A stretch of DNA of 64,000 nt, from NCBI GenBank assembly GCA_017849585.1, contig JAFIGT010000013.1, positions 103,473 to 167,472 on the forward strand. The letters are read 5' to 3'. The number at the start of each line of letters is the position of its first letter. The first letter of the stretch is position 1. The notes beneath the pieces are model-generated. The model was not told the origin of the DNA. It saw only the letters and a list, made by a program, of their open reading frames with translations, and made no database searches. Positions 35,007-44,246 of the stretch are shown here, one piece after another. The position numbers and the translations under genes were made by a program. The stretch comes from Verrucomicrobium sp. (lineage in GTDB: Bacteria; Verrucomicrobiota; Verrucomicrobiia; Methylacidiphilales; UBA1321).

Positions 35007-36413
35007 TTATCGAGACGAAATCTCCACCTGCACCCGGACCGGTACCTTGTCCGCCCCATGATTATACCGAATCACCGCCGGAACGATCACCTGCGCATTG
35101 AAATTGTAGGTACCGGGAACCGTCACCGACGAGAGATCGATTGGCGCCGTTTCCAACGTGCTGTCCTTCCATTGCGTACTGCGCACTTCGGCTTGAATCG
35201 TTTCCGGAGTCACACGCACGCGCCGGGCTCGCAACTCGGGCCGTAACCCGAGCAACATCGGCTTGAGCGTCAATTCCGTCGTACGGCTTTTCACCAACTG
35301 GAATTTGAGTTGGGTTGGCTCGAAGTGATCCACTTCCCATTCGATATTCCCCAGCATCTGACGGGAAAGATTCACCGTGACCGGCCCCGGGGGATACTTC
35401 GCCAGATCAACCGTCACCGCCAGATTCGGTACCCCAAAGAGCCGGGTCGTGCGCGGAATGCGCAGGAAGACGGAACACGAGGTCGACTTGAGATCATCCA
35501 CGTAGAGATCCGGCGGCAGATTCACGATGCGCACATCCGCATTAAAGGAACGGATATCGACCGGCTCATTCTTGAGCCAGTTCGTCAACTGCGTGGCAGT
35601 GTAGGAACCCGCAATGGAAAAAATCAGAGCCACCATCCAGAGAAAAACCTCGAAAAATAACCGGCGCATCCGTCGATTGCGATCCACACTCAACCCGAGT
35701 GCCTCCACCACCGCAGCACGGACATTCTCCTCAGACGCTGGATGAATGGCCCGCAGTTCGCCCCCCGCCGCGTAGGAAATCACCCCACGCTCTTCGCTTA
35801 CTACCATCACATGTGCGTCGCACTGTCCGGTCAACCCCGCCGCCGCGAGATGGCGCGTGCCCCACTCCTCATGCACCCCTTCGGCCGACGCCAGAGGCAA
35901 AACTGCTCCGATGCGGATCAATTGACCTCCCTCAATCACCACCGCGCCGTCATGACGCGGCGACTTCGGGTTGAACAGGGAAAGAAGTAACGACTTGTTC
36001 GGAGCGGCCAGGATTTCCTCACCGCCGCTCAACAGTGGTTTCACATCGTCGCGCTGGCAGAAAACCAGCAGGGCACCGAGCCGCTGCCGCCCCATCTCCA
36101 TCACGGCCGAGGTAATGGACGAAATCAGGTTTTCCGGCACCGCCCGCGCCCAAAAGAGACGACCGGATAGAACTGCCTGCGAAAGTCGTTTAATCTCCGG
36201 GATAATCGTGGTGAGTAGCAACAGCGCCACCGGGATAGTCAGCGTCAACACCAGCAGGCTGGTCAAGGCCAGTTGCAACTGACGGCTGGCATAAACGACC
36301 AAGACCAGGAATGCGGAAAGGAAAATGAACCGCAACAGGCCGCGATACGCCACGAGTACGCCAAGGACCACCCGGATCAGAATCGTGGAAAGAATGACAT
36401 CGAGAAAAAACAC
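35007..36413 (-). CDS. Diadenylate cyclase (CdaA-like) fused to YbbR domains
   Basis: A 468-residue protein joining what are usually two genes, cdaA and cdaR. Three N-terminal membrane helices lead to a DAC domain (about residues 95-235) with the catalytic SPRHDGAVVIEGG (DGA motif). The second motif reads GTRHLAAAGL, where most cyclases have RHR. Then comes another membrane helix (FEVFLWMVALIFSIAGSY) and an extracytoplasmic YbbR-type region to the C-terminus. Canonical CdaA makes c-di-AMP and CdaR/YbbR regulates it. Activity here is uncertain because of the RHL motif. It lies 92 bases upstream of the histidine kinase start-side gap on the same strand. Confidence 0.85.
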   Translation of the reverse strand: MFFLDVILSTILIRVVLGVLVAYRGLLRFIFLSAFLVLVVYASRQLQLALTSLLVLTLTIPVALLLLTTIIPEIKRLSQAVLSGRLFWARAVPENLISSITSAVMEMGRQRLGALLVFCQRDDVKPLLSGGEEILAAPNKSLLLSLFNPKSPRHDGAVVIEGGQLIRIGAVLPLASAEGVHEEWGTRHLAAAGLTGQCDAHVMVVSEERGVISYAAGGELRAIHPASEENVRAAVVEALGLSVDRNRRMRRLFFEVFLWMVALIFSIAGSYTATQLTNWLKNEPVDIRSFNADVRIVNLPPDLYVDDLKSTSCSVFLRIPRTTRLFGVPNLAVTVDLAKYPPGPVTVNLSRQMLGNIEWEVDHFEPTQLKFQLVKSRTTELTLKPMLLGLRPELRARRVRVTPETIQAEVRSTQWKDSTLETAPIDLSSVTVPGTYNFNAQVIVPAVIRYNHGADKVPVRVQVEISSR

Positions 36414-36608
36414 GGGACGCAGCTCCTGCTAACTTCGTTCCCCTTATATCGTCACGATGCGACGGCGGCGTCAATTCATTTCCAATTTTCAAATCCCAAT
36501 TACCAATTTACCGGGGCGGCAAATTGAGTAGCATCGCCGGGCTTGCAAACTTCAGAACTCGCTTTAAGCCGTCCCTTGTTTTCTACTGTCCAGACAACGG
36601 TCGGACGG

Positions 36609-36645
36609 AAAAGGCGGAGGCAGCTTATCGCCACCTCCGCCTTTT
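36609..36645 (-). terminator. Terminator after the nifJ operon
   Basis: AAAAGGCGGAGG and CCTCCGCCTTTT form a perfect 12-bp stem around a 13-base loop, 35 bases past the DHODH-like stop. The rest of the 36414-36679 gap holds A/T-rich short repeats, including a 16-base palindrome at 36655-36670. Confidence 0.8.
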
Positions 36646-36654
36646 CAATTGGCA

Positions 36655-36670
36655 ATTGGAAATTTCCAAT
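36655..36670. repeat. 16-base A/T-rich palindrome
   Basis: ATTGGAAATTTCCAAT is a perfect palindrome within a run of AATTGGAAATTT-type repeats; a related run is at 36478-36512. Confidence 0.5.
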
Positions 36671-36679
36671 CTGGAAATA

Positions 36680-37672
36680 CTACACCTTCCAGCCCTGGAG
36701 CATGCGGAGGTAATTGCCGCGCTCGTAGGCGAGAGGATCGGGACAATGCTTGAAGCTCATGCAGCCGCGCAGCTCGTCCACCGAATTGTACTCATGCTCC
36801 TCCATCCACTTTTCGAAATCGCGGAGGATGGTCGTGAGGTACTCGGGGCCGTTCTTCAGCAACGAGGAAACGAATTGCACCACCGTGGCACCCGTCATGA
36901 TCGCCTTCACCGCGTCATGGCCCGTGTAAGCGCCGCCGCTGCAGGCGTAGCTGGTCGGCACCGAAGCGCTGATAATGGCCAGCCAACGCAGGCGCAGGCG
37001 CAACTCAAACGAGTTCGACAACTGCAAGGTCGGCAGCACATCGAGTTCTTCGGTATCGATGTCGGGTTGATAGAAGCGGTTGAACAGAATGATACCATCC
37101 GCACCCGAGGCCACCAATTGGCGGCTGAAGTTCGGCAGCGAGGAGAAGAACGGCGAGAGCTTCACCGCGACGGGGATCTTCACGCTCTCCTTGACCGTCT
37201 TCAGAATCTCGCACGCACGCTTTTCCACCTCGGAACCTGTCTCTTCGACATTGGTCGAGAGATGGTAGAAATTCAACTCCAAGGCATGCGCCCCAGCCTG
37301 TTCAATTTCCTTCGCGTAACGCGCCCAGCCGCCCACGGTGGAACCGTTGAGCGAGGCGATGACGGGAATGTCGACCGCTTCCTTGATCTGGCTGATCTGC
37401 TTCAGGTATTCGTCCGGCTCGAGGTTGAACTCGGTCGGAATCGGCAGGAAGCTGGTCGCCTCCGGGCTCGATTCCAGATGCGTGGCAATCTCGTCTTCCA
37501 GCACGCGGTCTTCGTTCGTGAACTGCTCTTCGAAGAGCGAGTGCATGACGATGGCCGACGCGCCCGCATCTTCGAGACGGCGCACCGCCCCGATGCTATC
37601 CGGCATCGGCGAGGCACCCGGCATGAAGGGATTCTTGAGTTTCAGCCCGAGATAAGTGGTGGAAAGGTTCAT
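36680..37672 (-). CDS. Dihydroorotate dehydrogenase-like flavoprotein
   Basis: A 330-residue TIM-barrel protein of the DHODH/DPD superfamily. The N-terminus MNLSTTYLGLKLKNPFMPG is typical. FMN-phosphate and substrate loops are seen as PVAVKLSPFFSS and the later TGATVVQF segment. These paralogues are frequently encoded beside pyruvate:ferredoxin oxidoreductase and are not the pyrimidine enzyme. The ATG overlaps the nifJ stop by one base (TAATG), so the two are coupled. True substrate unknown. Confidence 0.88.
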   Translation of the reverse strand: MNLSTTYLGLKLKNPFMPGASPMPDSIGAVRRLEDAGASAIVMHSLFEEQFTNEDRVLEDEIATHLESSPEATSFLPIPTEFNLEPDEYLKQISQIKEAVDIPVIASLNGSTVGGWARYAKEIEQAGAHALELNFYHLSTNVEETGSEVEKRACEILKTVKESVKIPVAVKLSPFFSSLPNFSRQLVASGADGIILFNRFYQPDIDTEELDVLPTLQLSNSFELRLRLRWLAIISASVPTSYACSGGAYTGHDAVKAIMTGATVVQFVSSLLKNGPEYLTTILRDFEKWMEEHEYNSVDELRGCMSFKHCPDPLAYERGNYLRMLQGWKV

Positions 37673-40600
37673 TATTTGTTTCCTCCATTAACCGGAGTCG
37701 CCGCTCCATTTTCGGTTCCCTTGTCATCCTTGTTACCAAACGTGGCCATCTGCGAGTACAGATCGTAACGGCGCGTCAGATTGGACTGGCTTTCACCCAG
37801 CAATTCCTTGGCGCGGTCCGGAGCGGTCTTTTCCAGCAACCGGAAGCGCAATTCATTGCTCTGGTAGTTCGAAAGCTGGCCCTTCGGCGCAGCGCTGTCG
37901 ATCTGCAGGGCAGCCTGACCCGCTTCCTCGCGGCGTGGGTCAAAGCGATACAAGGGCCATGAGCCGGACTCGACGGCGAGTTTCTGCTGTTCCAAGCCCA
38001 AGTGCAGGGCGTAACCGTGCGCGATACAATGGCTGTAAGCGATAATGATCGAGGTTCCAGGGAAGGCTTCGGCTTCGGCAAAGGCCTTGAGCGTTTGCGC
38101 GTCCTTGGCACCGAGGGCGACCCGGGCGACGTAGACATTGCCGTAGCTCATGGCGATCAGGCCGAGATCCTTCTTGGCCGTTTCCTTGCCACCGACGGCG
38201 AACTTCGCCACCGCGCCCATCGGCGTGGACTTCGACATCTGGCCACCCGTGTTCGAGTAGCATTCCGTGTCGAGGACGAGGATGTTCACCTTCTTGCCGA
38301 GCGACAGGACGTGGTCGAGACCACCGTAGCCAATGTCATAGGCCCAGCCATCTCCACCCATGATCCAGACGCTCTTCGGCACCAGGTACTGGGCGAGTTG
38401 ATCGAGCCGTTTGGCCTCGGGCAGTTGCACCGTGGCGAGGCGGTCGCGGAGTTCCGAGACGCGCTTGCGCTGCTCGGCGATTTCCGTTTCCGTCTGCACC
38501 TTGGCATGGAGCAATTCCTGCACAAACGAGTCGCCCAATTGTGGAGCCAGTTTGGCGGCCAGCTCGCGAGCGATTTCCGTCAGCTTATCGATACCGCAGC
38601 GCATGCCGAGACCGTACTCCGCGTTATCTTCGAACAGCGAGTTCGACCAGGCCGGACCGCGACCGTTCGCGTCCACCGTGTAGGGAGTCGTCGGCAGATT
38701 GCCGCCGTAGATCGAGGAGCAACCGGTCGCATTGGCGATGATCGCACGGTCGCCAAAGAGCTGCGTGAGCAACTTGACGTACGGCGTTTCACCGCAACCC
38801 GCGCAGGCGCCGGAGTATTCGAAGAGCGGTTCCATGAACTGGCTGCTCTTGACGTCGAGCTTGAGCTTCGAACGATCCGGATTCGGGATGCTGAGGAAGA
38901 AGTTGAAGTTCTCGCGTTCGGCATCGAGCAGCGGGGCTTGCGCCTGCATGTTGATGGCCTTGCGGCGCGGGTTGGTCTTGTCCTTCGCCGGGCAGACCTG
39001 AACGCAGAGCGTGCAACCCGTGCAATCCTCCGGAGCCACCTGAATGGTGAACTTGCAGCCGGGGTTTTCGTTCGAACGGAAATTCACCGAGCGGAACGAA
39101 GCCGGAGCATTTGCCAGACTGTCGGCGGGGTAGAACTTCGAGCGAATCGCGGCGTGCGGGCAGACCAGCGAGCACTTGTTGCACTGGATGCACAAGTCGG
39201 ATTCCCAGATCGGAACTTCCTGCGCGATGTTGCGTTTTTCCCACTTGGCGGTGCCGGTCGGCCACGTGCCGTCCACCGGGAACGCGCTGACGGGCAGTTC
39301 GTCGCCACGACCAGCGAGCATCAGGCCGGTCACACGGCGGACAAAGTCCGGCGCTTCGTCGGCCACGGGGGCGCGACGGGTACGCGAAGCGGTGGCAGCG
39401 CCGTAGGGCACTTCATGCAACGCGGCGAGCGTGGCGTCGACCGCGGCAAAATTCTTTTGCACGACGGCTTCACCCTTGCGGCCATAGGTCTTTTCAATGG
39501 CCTTCTTGATGCGGGCAATCGCCTCTTCGCGGGGCAGTACGCCCGAGATCGCGAAGAAGCAGGTCTGCATGATCGTGTTGATGCGGCCGCCCATGCCGGT
39601 TTCGTGCGCCACCTTGATGGCATCGATCACGAAGAACTTGAGCTTCTTGCCGACGATCTGCTCCTGCATTTCGCGTGGCAGCCATTCAAACGCCTTGTCG
39701 GCTGGCAGTGGGGTGTTCAGCAAGAACACCGCTCCGGGGACCGCGTAGCTGAGGATGTCGTACTGCTCGACAAACGGGAAGTGATGGCAGGCGACGAAAT
39801 TGGCGCGCTTGATGAGGTAGTGCGACTTGATCTTGTTCGGACCGAAACGCAGGTGCGAGATCGTGACCGCGCCGGACTTCTTGGAGTCGTAGACGAAGTA
39901 CCCTTGCGCCTGATTGTCGGTTTCCTCACCGATGATCTTGATCGAGTTCTTGTTCGCGCCGACCGTACCGTCGGAGCCGAGACCGAAGAACACGCTGCGG
40001 ACAACGGAGTCGGGCTCGATGTCAAACGCCGCGTCGACCGGCAGGGAAAGGCCCGTCACGTCGTCATTGATGCCGACCGTGAACTTGAGCTTCGGACGCT
40101 CACGCTTGAGCTCCTCGTAAACCGCTTTGACCATGGCCGGATCGAATTCCTTCGAGGCGAGGCCGTAACGACCGGAGATGACGACCGGATCAACTTCCAG
40201 CGGGGAGATCCCGGCAGACTTGGCTTGGGAAAGAGCCGTGACGATATCCTGATAAAGGGGTTCGCCCACGGAACCGGGTTCCTTCGTACGATCGAGCACC
40301 GCAATGCTGCGGACCGTCTTCGGCAACGCTTCGGCAAAGTGACGCAGCGAGAACGGACGGAACAGGTGCACCTTGAGCAGACCGACCTTTTCGCCCCGGG
40401 CGTTCAGATAATCGATTGTCTCTTCGGCCACTTCACAACCCGAGCCCATCGCGATGATCACGCGATCGGCTTCGGCATGACCGTAGTAGCTGAACAGCTT
40501 GTACTGGCGGCCCGTCAATTCCGCGAAACGCGCCATTGTGCGCTCCACGATCTCGGGCGTCTTGTCGTAGAAGGAATTGCAGGCTTCACGCGCCTGGAAG

Positions 40601-41277
40601 TACACATCGGGATTCTGCGCCGTGCCGCGAATGGCCGGATGATCCGGGGTAAGAGCCAGATTGCGGAAGGCAGTGATGCAATCCTCATTGACCAGCTTGA
40701 GGAGCGTGTCCTCGGGAAGCGTCTTGATCTTGTCCACTTCGTGCGAAGTGCGGAAACCGTCGAAGAAATGAAGGAAGGGAACGCGCGATTCGAGCGTCGC
40801 CGCGTGGGCAATCGCCGCCATGTCCTGCGCTTCCTGCGTGGAGTTCGAACACAGCATGGCCCAGCCGGTCTGACGGCAGGCCATCACATCGCCGTGATCA
40901 CCGAAGATCGAGAGGGCGTGGGCCGCGAGCGTGCGGGCCGTGACGTGCATCACAAACGGGAGCAATTCGCCCGCAATCTTGTACATGTTCGGGATCATCA
41001 ACAGCAATCCCTGCGAGGCCGTGAAAGTAGTCGTCAAGCTGCCGACCTGCGTCATGCCGTGCACCGCTCCGGCCACGCCGCCTTCGCTCTGCATCTGAAT
41101 CAGCCGAGGCACCGTCCCCCACAAGTTCTTCTTGTTGGCCGCCGACCACTCATCACACGACTCGGCCATGGGCGAGCTCGGGGTGATGGGATAGATGGCG
41201 ATGGTTTCACTCAGGCGATAGGCAACTCCAGCGACTGCTTCGTTGGCGTCCAGTGTAGAGAAGGTTTTTGAGCTCAT
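37672..41277 (-). CDS. nifJ: Pyruvate:ferredoxin (flavodoxin) oxidoreductase
   Basis: A 1201-residue single-chain PFOR that oxidatively decarboxylates pyruvate to acetyl-CoA with reduction of ferredoxin or flavodoxin. Domains run in the usual order: the N-terminal domain with YPITPSSPMAE, the ferredoxin-type insert with CIQCNKCSLVCP and CTGCTLCVQVCP, a further cluster cysteine pair in CAGCGETPYVKLL, and the TPP-binding GGDGWAYDIGYGGLDH with the CYSNTGGQMSKST segment. It suggests anaerobic or facultative pyruvate metabolism. The 713-base upstream gap is described separately. Confidence 0.97.
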   Translation of the reverse strand: MSSKTFSTLDANEAVAGVAYRLSETIAIYPITPSSPMAESCDEWSAANKKNLWGTVPRLIQMQSEGGVAGAVHGMTQVGSLTTTFTASQGLLLMIPNMYKIAGELLPFVMHVTARTLAAHALSIFGDHGDVMACRQTGWAMLCSNSTQEAQDMAAIAHAATLESRVPFLHFFDGFRTSHEVDKIKTLPEDTLLKLVNEDCITAFRNLALTPDHPAIRGTAQNPDVYFQAREACNSFYDKTPEIVERTMARFAELTGRQYKLFSYYGHAEADRVIIAMGSGCEVAEETIDYLNARGEKVGLLKVHLFRPFSLRHFAEALPKTVRSIAVLDRTKEPGSVGEPLYQDIVTALSQAKSAGISPLEVDPVVISGRYGLASKEFDPAMVKAVYEELKRERPKLKFTVGINDDVTGLSLPVDAAFDIEPDSVVRSVFFGLGSDGTVGANKNSIKIIGEETDNQAQGYFVYDSKKSGAVTISHLRFGPNKIKSHYLIKRANFVACHHFPFVEQYDILSYAVPGAVFLLNTPLPADKAFEWLPREMQEQIVGKKLKFFVIDAIKVAHETGMGGRINTIMQTCFFAISGVLPREEAIARIKKAIEKTYGRKGEAVVQKNFAAVDATLAALHEVPYGAATASRTRRAPVADEAPDFVRRVTGLMLAGRGDELPVSAFPVDGTWPTGTAKWEKRNIAQEVPIWESDLCIQCNKCSLVCPHAAIRSKFYPADSLANAPASFRSVNFRSNENPGCKFTIQVAPEDCTGCTLCVQVCPAKDKTNPRRKAINMQAQAPLLDAERENFNFFLSIPNPDRSKLKLDVKSSQFMEPLFEYSGACAGCGETPYVKLLTQLFGDRAIIANATGCSSIYGGNLPTTPYTVDANGRGPAWSNSLFEDNAEYGLGMRCGIDKLTEIARELAAKLAPQLGDSFVQELLHAKVQTETEIAEQRKRVSELRDRLATVQLPEAKRLDQLAQYLVPKSVWIMGGDGWAYDIGYGGLDHVLSLGKKVNILVLDTECYSNTGGQMSKSTPMGAVAKFAVGGKETAKKDLGLIAMSYGNVYVARVALGAKDAQTLKAFAEAEAFPGTSIIIAYSHCIAHGYALHLGLEQQKLAVESGSWPLYRFDPRREEAGQAALQIDSAAPKGQLSNYQSNELRFRLLEKTAPDRAKELLGESQSNLTRRYDLYSQMATFGNKDDKGTENGAATPVNGGNK

Positions 41278-41450
41278 AGGGGTACGGTTGATTAGAGTAA
41301 CTTATCGGCACGCTGGAGATCAATATAAATAGCTTATGTGTTAGAAGAATTATTCCAATCACTTGATCAGCAACTGGTTGAAAACTTATGCCGCAGGCGG
41401 AATCTACCCTCAAAAAACAGCCACATTTCCGCACAAAAGAATCCCTATAA

Positions 41451-41468
41451 TGATAAAGTATCTTATCA
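41451..41468. promoter_or_regulatory. Inverted repeat upstream of nifJ
   Basis: TGATAA and TTATCA flank six bases, about 175 bases before nifJ. It is a candidate operator only. Confidence 0.25.
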
Positions 41469-41591
41469 TCCGCTCAATTTGAGATGAAACACGACATAAA
41501 AAACACCAAAAGGTGTCCACAAATGAACAACGGGCATGAGTCCCCACGAGATGGCGGACACTTCAACAGGAGGTCCAACGGCTAAATTTGG

Positions 41592-41613
41592 GGACAGCAG
41601 TGCACCGCTGTCC
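41592..41613 (-). terminator. Hairpin upstream of nifJ
   Basis: GGACAGC and GCTGTCC pair around eight bases; on the minus strand a short AAATT-rich sequence follows. It could end the small minus-strand frame or transcripts from rsmD. Confidence 0.35.
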
Positions 41614-41621
41614 GTCCCGTA

Positions 41622-41774
41622 TTATTCCACGTAGCGGCTCGTAGTGGCGGCCGTACGCTTCGGAGGCTGGGAGAGCGGTGAGAAAAAGAAGCGGCAGGTT
41701 TCCGTCTTGGCCCGGCGAAGTTCCAAAGCTTTTTGACGTTCCGACCTGACTTGATTGATCTCGTTTTTCTTCAC
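41622..41774 (-). CDS. Possible small protein (50 aa)
   Basis: A GTG-started frame giving a Lys/Arg-rich 50-residue product that begins MKKNEINQVRSERQKAL and ends in RTAATTSRYVE. CAAGG lies four bases before the start. No family is recognised. It lies on the same strand as rsmD and nifJ. It is short and could be a chance frame. Confidence 0.3.
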   Translation of the reverse strand: MKKNEINQVRSERQKALELRRAKTETCRFFFSPLSQPPKRTAATTSRYVE

Positions 41775-41990
41775 AATACCTTGAAATTAGCAACCCGTAT
41801 GCCAGCTGAGGCTGTGTTAGTTTATTAACGAGTCATTCCCGGGCTATTGCAGTAAAAAAATCGAAAGAAACTTTCATTTTTCTCTCTCTTCACCCCTCAT
41901 TATCAGACTTTCTTACCGGTCAGAGGGAAAATTTTGCCCGAAGGGTGTCGCATTTTGCCCAGTCGCCGGGTGTTTCTGCCGTGGACGGCC

Positions 41991-42545
41991 TCAACCTTGC
42001 GGCCGTAGAAAAGTCAGACCCGTTTCGCCGTAATCGCGATCCCGCACAATGGTCCAGCCTTGGGGCCCCTTCAAACGTTGACCGCTGAAGTGCTCCCACA
42101 CAAAGAGACCGCCCGGCTTCACCCAGGGCCGCACTGCCAGAAGAAAGGGACTCTCATCAAGACTGCTGCGGATCTTCTCGTAGGGCGGATCGGCAAAGAC
42201 GATATCGAACTGCTCGCCCGTCGGATGCGCCAAAAACTCATTTACGTCCTGCCGGATGACCCGCGACTGCGCATCGAACCCGCACAAAGTGACATTTTCC
42301 TTGATTGCCCCCACACAGCGGATTTCCCGCTCAACGAAAAGGGCCTTCTCCGCGCCCCGGCTGAGCGACTCCAGTCCGAGAGAGCCCGTACCGCCAAAAA
42401 GATCCAGCACGCTGGCTCCTTCGACAATTTCGATCAGGCTGTTGAAAATCACCTGCTTGATCCGATCCTGCGTGGGGCGGATTTCCACTCCTTTGGGAGT
42501 CTTGAGCCGGCGCCCGCCGACGGTTCCTGAAACGATGCGCAACAT
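41991..42545 (-). CDS. rsmD: 16S rRNA (guanine966-N2)-methyltransferase RsmD
   Basis: A 184-residue SAM-dependent methyltransferase that methylates G966 of 16S rRNA. The N-terminus MLRIVSGTVGGRRLKTP, the PTQDRIKQVIFN segment, SAM motif VLDLFGGTGSLGLESLSRGA and the catalytic FADPPY are all in place. It starts 27 bases after the AsmA-like gene on the same strand. coaD, often next to it, is absent. Confidence 0.96.
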   Translation of the reverse strand: MLRIVSGTVGGRRLKTPKGVEIRPTQDRIKQVIFNSLIEIVEGASVLDLFGGTGSLGLESLSRGAEKALFVEREIRCVGAIKENVTLCGFDAQSRVIRQDVNEFLAHPTGEQFDIVFADPPYEKIRSSLDESPFLLAVRPWVKPGGLFVWEHFSGQRLKGPQGWTIVRDRDYGETGLTFLRPQG

Positions 42546-42572
42546 GGGAGAAGTAAGAATCGGAGCTGAAAC

Positions 42573-44030
42573 TCAGTTCCCCGGAACCACGACCGGGGTC
42601 GACGTGGTCACGGTCTCCGAAGTAGTGGTGGTGGCTGGAACCGGTTCCGCAGACTTCTCGGTTTTGTTCTTCTTGCCGAAAAGTCCCTTCAGCAAGTCCG
42701 TCGCCTGTTCGACCATGCCGGAGGTGATCACCAGCTCCACCTTGGGTTGATTCAACGTACCGCCGAGCTTGAACGGCAACGAGCCGTAACCGTTCTCACG
42801 CATCTCCAGCGATTTCGCCATAGCCGGAGGCAATTGCTTCACCAAGTCCGGATGCAAATCCACGCGGCATTCCATCTTCAGCGCCGAATCAAATCCGATT
42901 GTCCCCGAACTGGAAAGTTCGAATAGCGCCGATTTGAGCTGCAATTTTGAAAGCGTCATCACCTGATCCGCCACCGTGAATTCGGCCTTGCCCTCGGAAT
43001 AATCGGGCTGGCTCAACGCACTCACGCCCAGCAATTGCCCCAGCGTCCGGAAGATGGGTACATTAATAAGCTGTCCATTGTGCACCTCGATGGTGCCCTT
43101 GCCGGAAACCGCCATCGGATCGGTCGCCGGTCCCAGCCAAAGCGTCTTTGCATCCAGGCGGCCCGAGATCATGCCCGTCTGCTGCACCACACCGGAAAGG
43201 ACCGCATTCACATCGCAATCATCCAGATTCAGTTTCAGATTATACGCCTGCTTCGGGTCGGCAAAATTTTGTTCCCACGCCCCGCTGATACGTCCCCCGT
43301 AGGTTTCCCCCTCGATGGTACTTAAAGAGAACAGATCTCCATCGAGTAGGATGGGACTATGCAGGCTGGTGATCTTCACCTTCTGCAACAACCAGATCTC
43401 ACCGATGCTCAGCGAGCCCTTCAGCCCCTTCTTGCCACCACTCAGGGAAGTCGCCTCCATTTCGATCCCGCTGCAATACAGTCGGCGGCTGCCATCGCTA
43501 TTCTTTACCTCGACAAGCCCCTTTTCCAGGTTGAAGGAACGCCAGGCGAACGTGATGAGCGGCTCCGTCGTCCCGCCTGGAGCCGGAGACGGCTTCGCTG
43601 CCGCCGGAGCCGTGCTGGCGGTCGAGGTGGGCGGGGCCACCGGCAACACGTAGCTTCCGTTGGCATCCTGCCCGATCACCACCACCGGCTGCTTGATCGT
43701 AAACCGGGTGATTTCGAAACGGCGCTCAAGGAGCGTCGCCCAGTCATATTTCAGAATAATCTGCTCGGCCTTGAACTCCCCTTGCGCGGGAGCCTTGTCG
43801 CCATGACGCAAATCGAGTTCATTCAGCGTGAGGCCACGGCCGACATCCCAAACCAGCTTTTTGAATTCCACCGGCACGCCCAGCAGGCGCGAACTCTCCT
43901 TCTTCACCAACGCCGAAAATTCCGGTCCCTCCACATAACGATTCAGCCACCACCAGCCGCCGCCGACCAGCAGGCCGAGTACAGCCAGTAAACCAACCAA
44001 AACGATGACTAAACGCCGCAATGCCCTCAT
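42573..44030 (-). CDS. AsmA-like envelope protein, paralogue 1
   Basis: A 485-residue protein with one N-terminal membrane helix (LVIVLVGLLAVLGLLVGGG) and a large periplasmic part rich in beta strands. The repeating pattern of ~20-residue strands and the tail segment with VELVITSGMVEQATDLLKG fit the AsmA/TamB-like family linked to outer-membrane lipid or protein homeostasis. The start at MRALRRL is chosen; an ATG six codons earlier is possible. A gene with the same layout is at 48060-49421. Confidence 0.75.
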   Translation of the reverse strand: MRALRRLVIVLVGLLAVLGLLVGGGWWWLNRYVEGPEFSALVKKESSRLLGVPVEFKKLVWDVGRGLTLNELDLRHGDKAPAQGEFKAEQIILKYDWATLLERRFEITRFTIKQPVVVIGQDANGSYVLPVAPPTSTASTAPAAAKPSPAPGGTTEPLITFAWRSFNLEKGLVEVKNSDGSRRLYCSGIEMEATSLSGGKKGLKGSLSIGEIWLLQKVKITSLHSPILLDGDLFSLSTIEGETYGGRISGAWEQNFADPKQAYNLKLNLDDCDVNAVLSGVVQQTGMISGRLDAKTLWLGPATDPMAVSGKGTIEVHNGQLINVPIFRTLGQLLGVSALSQPDYSEGKAEFTVADQVMTLSKLQLKSALFELSSSGTIGFDSALKMECRVDLHPDLVKQLPPAMAKSLEMRENGYGSLPFKLGGTLNQPKVELVITSGMVEQATDLLKGLFGKKNKTEKSAEPVPATTTTSETVTTSTPVVVPGN

Positions 44031-44246
44031 TCCGTCAGTTCTAGCCATCCCCGTCCGAAATGACCAGCGTAACATGCGTGGAACACGGTCAAACAGATCA
44101 CCCTCAAGGCGAAAGGACTACTTCACGGGCATAAGTATTCCTCAGATTCATGAAGGGAGCCCCCTTCTTCCCTCACCCCGGCGCTTCTTTTCCGCTTTGA
44201 CTTTGCCCCCTACCTTGTATTGGTAGTGGACTCCGGAATCCGCCCC

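Larger units (their letters stand above)
41278..41990. other. Long gap between nifJ and rsmD
   Basis: About 700 bases without a convincing long gene. It holds the nifJ promoter region (AT-rich around 41320-41340), an inverted repeat TGATAA/TTATCA at 41451-41468, a hairpin at 41592-41613 and one 50-codon minus-strand frame. The remainder shows nothing I can name. Confidence 0.6.

Noticed and set aside
38002..41271. 1089-codon open frame antisense to nifJ
   Set aside because: It mirrors nifJ, which has full PFOR domains and cofactor motifs. The antisense product is Arg/His/Asp-rich without any motif, as expected from GC-rich codon shadows.
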